In this document: in pieces, positions 21,005 through 23,192 of the stretch
Layout of the letters: the number at the start of each line of letters is the position of its first letter
Position numbering within the stretch: the first letter of the stretch is position 1
DNA from: Abditibacteriales bacterium
GTDB taxonomy: Bacteria; Armatimonadota; Abditibacteriia; Abditibacteriales; JANWYM01
Assembly: GCA_025055355.1 (NCBI GenBank)
Contig: JANWYM010000010.1
Coordinates: 1 to 23,192 of the forward strand
Reading direction: 5' to 3'
DNA length: 23,192 nucleotides
Notes under the pieces: generated by a model
Told to the model about the DNA's origin: nothing
Seen by the model: only the letters and a program-made list of their open reading frames with translations
Databases searched by the model: none
Made by a program: the position numbers and the translations under genes

Positions 21005-21071
21005 GAAAACCAAAAGTGACGCAGTTGCTGACACCTTTTTTCCCCTCCCCCAACCCCTTCAATTGAACGCA

Positions 21072-21114
21072 GAGAGCCGCAGAGACTCTGCGTCCCCTGT
21101 GGGGATAGGCTCTC
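21072..21114. repeat. Palindromic repeat between convergent genes
   Basis: gagagcc (21072-21078) and ggctctc (21108-21114) enclose a second palindrome, cgcagag/ctctgcg (21078-21084 and 21086-21092), and a cccc/gggg pair. Array-like 9-mers (cgcagagag, ccgcagaga) lie at 21068-21085. It sits between the ends of mqnC and the DUF6785-like gene. Confidence 0.6.
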
Positions 21115-21124
21115 AGCGAAAGTG

Positions 21125-21143
21125 AAAACGCTAAAGTTTAGCG
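21125..21143 (-). terminator. Rho-independent terminator of the DUF6785-like gene
   Basis: On the minus strand the palindrome CGCTAAACTTTAGCG (21129-21143) gives a 6-bp stem with a 3-nt loop and is followed by TTTT. It starts 5 bp beyond the TAA at 21149-21151. The stem is short, so efficiency is uncertain. Confidence 0.55.
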
Positions 21144-21148
21144 AGCAG

Positions 21149-23140
21149 TTAATAGACCGATTGTATCACCGACTTGACAATCATGCTTAACCCCACGCAC
21201 ACCATCGTCACCAACCCCATGCCACAGGCGAAGCCAGCGGCGAGGATGGGCGTATACATGCGCCACTGTTCCTTACCGAAGCGCTTGACGAAGTAGAAGC
21301 GCCCCAACAGCGCACCTGTCAGAAGAAGGATGCAGTTCTCTGGCGGATAGCCCACGCCCCCGATCAAGCCGTAGAACAACAGCGTAGGCAACTTAAACAA
21401 CCAGGTGATGCCGAACAGCGTCAGTCCCACGCCCAACCCCCAGCCAATCTTAGGCAGGGTGATGGCTTCTTCGATGAAACTCCTCCCGTCTTGCACAGTG
21501 GACGACGCCCACAGGCAGGTGTTGAACGCGCCGATGGGCCACATCTTCGCCGCGTAGGGATACGCCGCCGACGGGATGGGGGCGATGCGCCATAACAGCG
21601 AACAGAACATGATGCTGCACCCCAGCAGCAGCGGGAACACCAGCACCTCGGCTTTGATGAGGCTGGTGATTTTTGTGCGGGTAAGAATGGCTTCGCGGAG
21701 GAACTGCGCGTAGCCGCCGTGGTCGCCCAGCGGAATCGGCGCGAACCAGATGCCGACGCCGTGATAATCGAACTGCCGGGCCGCCAAGATGAACGAACCT
21801 TCGCGCAAGTAGGGGAAGTTGATGCCCTGTCCCGTCAGCCCGATCATACGGGCGGAGATATAGGAATTGAGCGGCGTCCAGAGGAAACCGTAGAGCATCA
21901 ACATCCACGAGGGGAAGGTCGGCACTAACTTGTGGCACAGCCCCACCAGCCCCAGCGTGGCAAGCAGCCACAGAACAAACGCCACAGGCATCGGAAAGTC
22001 GCCGCGATGTTTGCCAGGCAGCACTGGCAGCGCGTCAGCACGTTGGGACGTCGGCACGTTGGCACGTTTCAACGTGCCGACCGCCGCGATCATACCGATA
22101 AGAGCGACGGTCAACGCCTCGCCGATGCCGAACCCCATCCACCAATCGTAGCCATTAACGACCCGCGCTACCACCAGCCCCATGCCGGGCTTCCAGGTGT
22201 GCAGCACGCCGAGGTGATATAGAATGGGATTAGCGATGAGGTTGACAGCGAGCGAACTGACCACCGTGCCAATCACTGTCCAGAACGGCATGACAAACCC
22301 CGCGAACGCCAACCCGATGTTGGGGTTCAACCCGAAGACACTGGCGGGAAAAGTGTTCTCCATCCGCTGTGTCCAATCAATAAACGGAATGGGCAGGATT
22401 TGAATGGGATAATTCATGATGGCTCCGGTGGCGGTGGGGATGAAGGCGTAGACTGCCCCAAACAGGATGCCGATGGTCGTCGCAATCCCGAACACGCGCC
22501 AGCGCCAGGAGCCTTCGGCGTCGTAGGATTCGGCTAAGGCGGTCGCGCCCTGCGCGGCGACAGGCGCCAGCGGGAAGGGCAGGCGCTCTACGTCGGAGGT
22601 CAGGCGAAACAGCATGTAGCCGAGACAGAAATGATTGATACGCCCCAACAACTGCGACAGCACGACGACGGTGATAGCGGGCAGCCAGTCCACATGAAAG
22701 AAGGTGCGGTTGACGAGGGCAGGCGAGCCGCGCGGGGGCGCAATCCATACGTGCTTCTGAATCTCATGCAAAATCCCGAACGTCTCCGGCTCCGACGCGC
22801 CCTGCACGAGATACTGATGCCAAATCAGCGAGAAGAACGGTCCGCCGCCCACCACCAGCGCCCCGCCCAGCGCGAACAGGACGTAAATCTCCTGCCGACT
22901 CAGCCGCGTGAACGAGCGACGGGCGACTTCGCCGAACAGCACAATCGTGACCCACTGGGCTGCCGTGCCCATGCCTTCGCCCAGCACCAGCCCGACGTAA
23001 ATCGCCCCCGGCAGCATGATGAACGCCAGAAATAATGCGCCGATGATGGAGCGGCGATTGAAGCCGTCCTGAAACGGCTCCGACGAAACCTCAAACGCTC
23101 GTTTTCCCCACTCCTGTTCCAGTTCCTGCTGGACGTTCAA
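21149..23140 (-). CDS. DUF6785/OPT-like polytopic membrane protein with an in-frame repeat array
   Basis: This is a 663-aa integral membrane protein resembling the DUF6785/DUF6784 family, a set of oligopeptide-transporter-like proteins known mainly from Armatimonadota, Planctomycetota and Verrucomicrobiota. The substrate is unknown. The start is TTG at 23140 with GGAGG 6 bp upstream; the N-terminus is charged (MNVQQELEQEWGKRAFEVSS) and cytoplasmic-like. Many hydrophobic segments follow, for example IIGALFLAFIMLPGAIYVGL (about 32-51), YVLFALGGALVVGGGPFFSL, WRVFGIATTIGILFGAVYAF and VAFVLWLLATLGLVGL. Residues about 350-372 (VGTLKRANVPTSQRADALP and onward), in a loop between two membrane segments, are encoded by an 8-bp repeat array. 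A sister array lies just upstream of the gene. Its 3' end converges with mqnC. It may import a substrate for one of the catabolic genes, but nothing here fixes that. Confidence 0.82.
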   Translation of the reverse strand: MNVQQELEQEWGKRAFEVSSEPFQDGFNRRSIIGALFLAFIMLPGAIYVGLVLGEGMGTAAQWVTIVLFGEVARRSFTRLSRQEIYVLFALGGALVVGGGPFFSLIWHQYLVQGASEPETFGILHEIQKHVWIAPPRGSPALVNRTFFHVDWLPAITVVVLSQLLGRINHFCLGYMLFRLTSDVERLPFPLAPVAAQGATALAESYDAEGSWRWRVFGIATTIGILFGAVYAFIPTATGAIMNYPIQILPIPFIDWTQRMENTFPASVFGLNPNIGLAFAGFVMPFWTVIGTVVSSLAVNLIANPILYHLGVLHTWKPGMGLVVARVVNGYDWWMGFGIGEALTVALIGMIAAVGTLKRANVPTSQRADALPVLPGKHRGDFPMPVAFVLWLLATLGLVGLCHKLVPTFPSWMLMLYGFLWTPLNSYISARMIGLTGQGINFPYLREGSFILAARQFDYHGVGIWFAPIPLGDHGGYAQFLREAILTRTKITSLIKAEVLVFPLLLGCSIMFCSLLWRIAPIPSAAYPYAAKMWPIGAFNTCLWASSTVQDGRSFIEEAITLPKIGWGLGVGLTLFGITWLFKLPTLLFYGLIGGVGYPPENCILLLTGALLGRFYFVKRFGKEQWRMYTPILAAGFACGMGLVTMVCVGLSMIVKSVIQSVY
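22037..22078. repeat. 8-bp array with inverted unit inside the DUF6785-like gene
   Basis: Plus-strand units agcacgtt, gggacgtc, ggcacgtt and ggcacgtt (22037-22068) are followed by an inverted unit aacgtgcc (22071-22078). The last unit and its inverse form an 18-bp palindrome with a 2-bp centre. The array is in frame and encodes a loop rich in Asn, Thr, Arg and Ala. Confidence 0.85.
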
Positions 23141-23164
23141 TCACGACCTCCACAATATACCGTC

Positions 23165-23192
23165 GGCAGGTTGGCACGTTGGGACGTTAGCA
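23165..23192. repeat. 8-bp array upstream of the DUF6785-like gene (runs off the window)
   Basis: Units ggcaggtt, ggcacgtt, gggacgtt and agca (cut by the edge) belong to the same unit family as the array at 22037-22068 inside the gene that starts at 23140. Confidence 0.8.

Noticed and set aside
21036..21041. T-run after mqnC considered as an intrinsic terminator
   Set aside because: No convincing stem precedes the six T residues.
932..23192. CRISPR array suggested by the many short repeats
   Set aside because: Units are 7-9 bp, degenerate and without spacers, and no cas gene is present.

Overview
Organism and overall character. This is a GC-rich bacterial chromosome segment with a loose, repeat-laden layout. 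It carries Tat-exported Gfo/Idh/MocA and DUF1501 proteins, an enolase-superfamily sugar-acid dehydratase, futalosine-pathway menaquinone synthesis (MqnC), a bacterial sn-glycerol-1-phosphate dehydrogenase and a DUF6785/OPT-like 663-aa membrane protein. That mix suggests the Armatimonadota / Planctomycetota / Verrucomicrobiota sphere, most likely an Armatimonadota (Fervidibacter-like) lineage. The taxon is an inference from gene families; no rRNA or other marker is present.

Layout. 1-2539 (minus): an edge-truncated mandelate racemase/galactonate dehydratase-like enzyme and a Tat-exported Gfo/Idh/MocA oxidoreductase. 2540-3147: a 608-bp non-coding block with three palindromic elements. 3148-8518 (plus): a CrtI/phytoene-desaturase-like flavoprotein behind a near-consensus promoter, an OmpH/Skp-like periplasmic coiled-coil protein, and a large exported TolB-propeller/M28 peptidase/PDZ fusion. 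8668-11868 (minus): a likely operon of glycerol-1-phosphate dehydrogenase and a DAO-family FAD oxidoreductase, followed by a HEAT/TPR protein. 12274-13563 (minus): an exported STN + PPC-like protein. 13986-17343 (plus): aldehyde dehydrogenase, a mannose-6-phosphate-isomerase-like cupin and a Uma2-family nuclease. 17511-18164 (minus): a DUF433/DUF5615 toxin-antitoxin-like pair whose second gene is frameshifted. 18298-21004 (plus): a DUF1501 protein and mqnC. 21149-23140 (minus): the DUF6785-like membrane protein. No rRNA, tRNA, CRISPR array, transposase or phage gene was seen.

How the genes work together. The sugar-acid dehydratase-like enzyme, Gfo/Idh oxidoreductase, aldehyde dehydrogenase (with the Cys-loop motif of alpha-ketoglutarate-semialdehyde dehydrogenases) and isomerase-like cupin fit sugar/uronate catabolism, but they are not one operon. 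The remaining genes are housekeeping (mqnC), envelope or lipid related, and defence/addiction-like.

Most unusual feature. Short degenerate tandem arrays with 7-9-bp units (3-5 units each, a different unit at nearly every site), often next to palindromic elements, sit at most gene boundaries. Several begin at or within a few bases of a stop codon, or lie just upstream of a start. Two supply the final codons and stop of a gene. Two have invaded reading frames: a composite array-palindrome-array adds about 42 residues in frame to mqnC, and an 8-bp array lies inside the DUF6785-like gene, with a sister array just upstream of the same gene. I know of no described family matching this composite; cyanobacterial heptanucleotide STRRs are the closest analogy.
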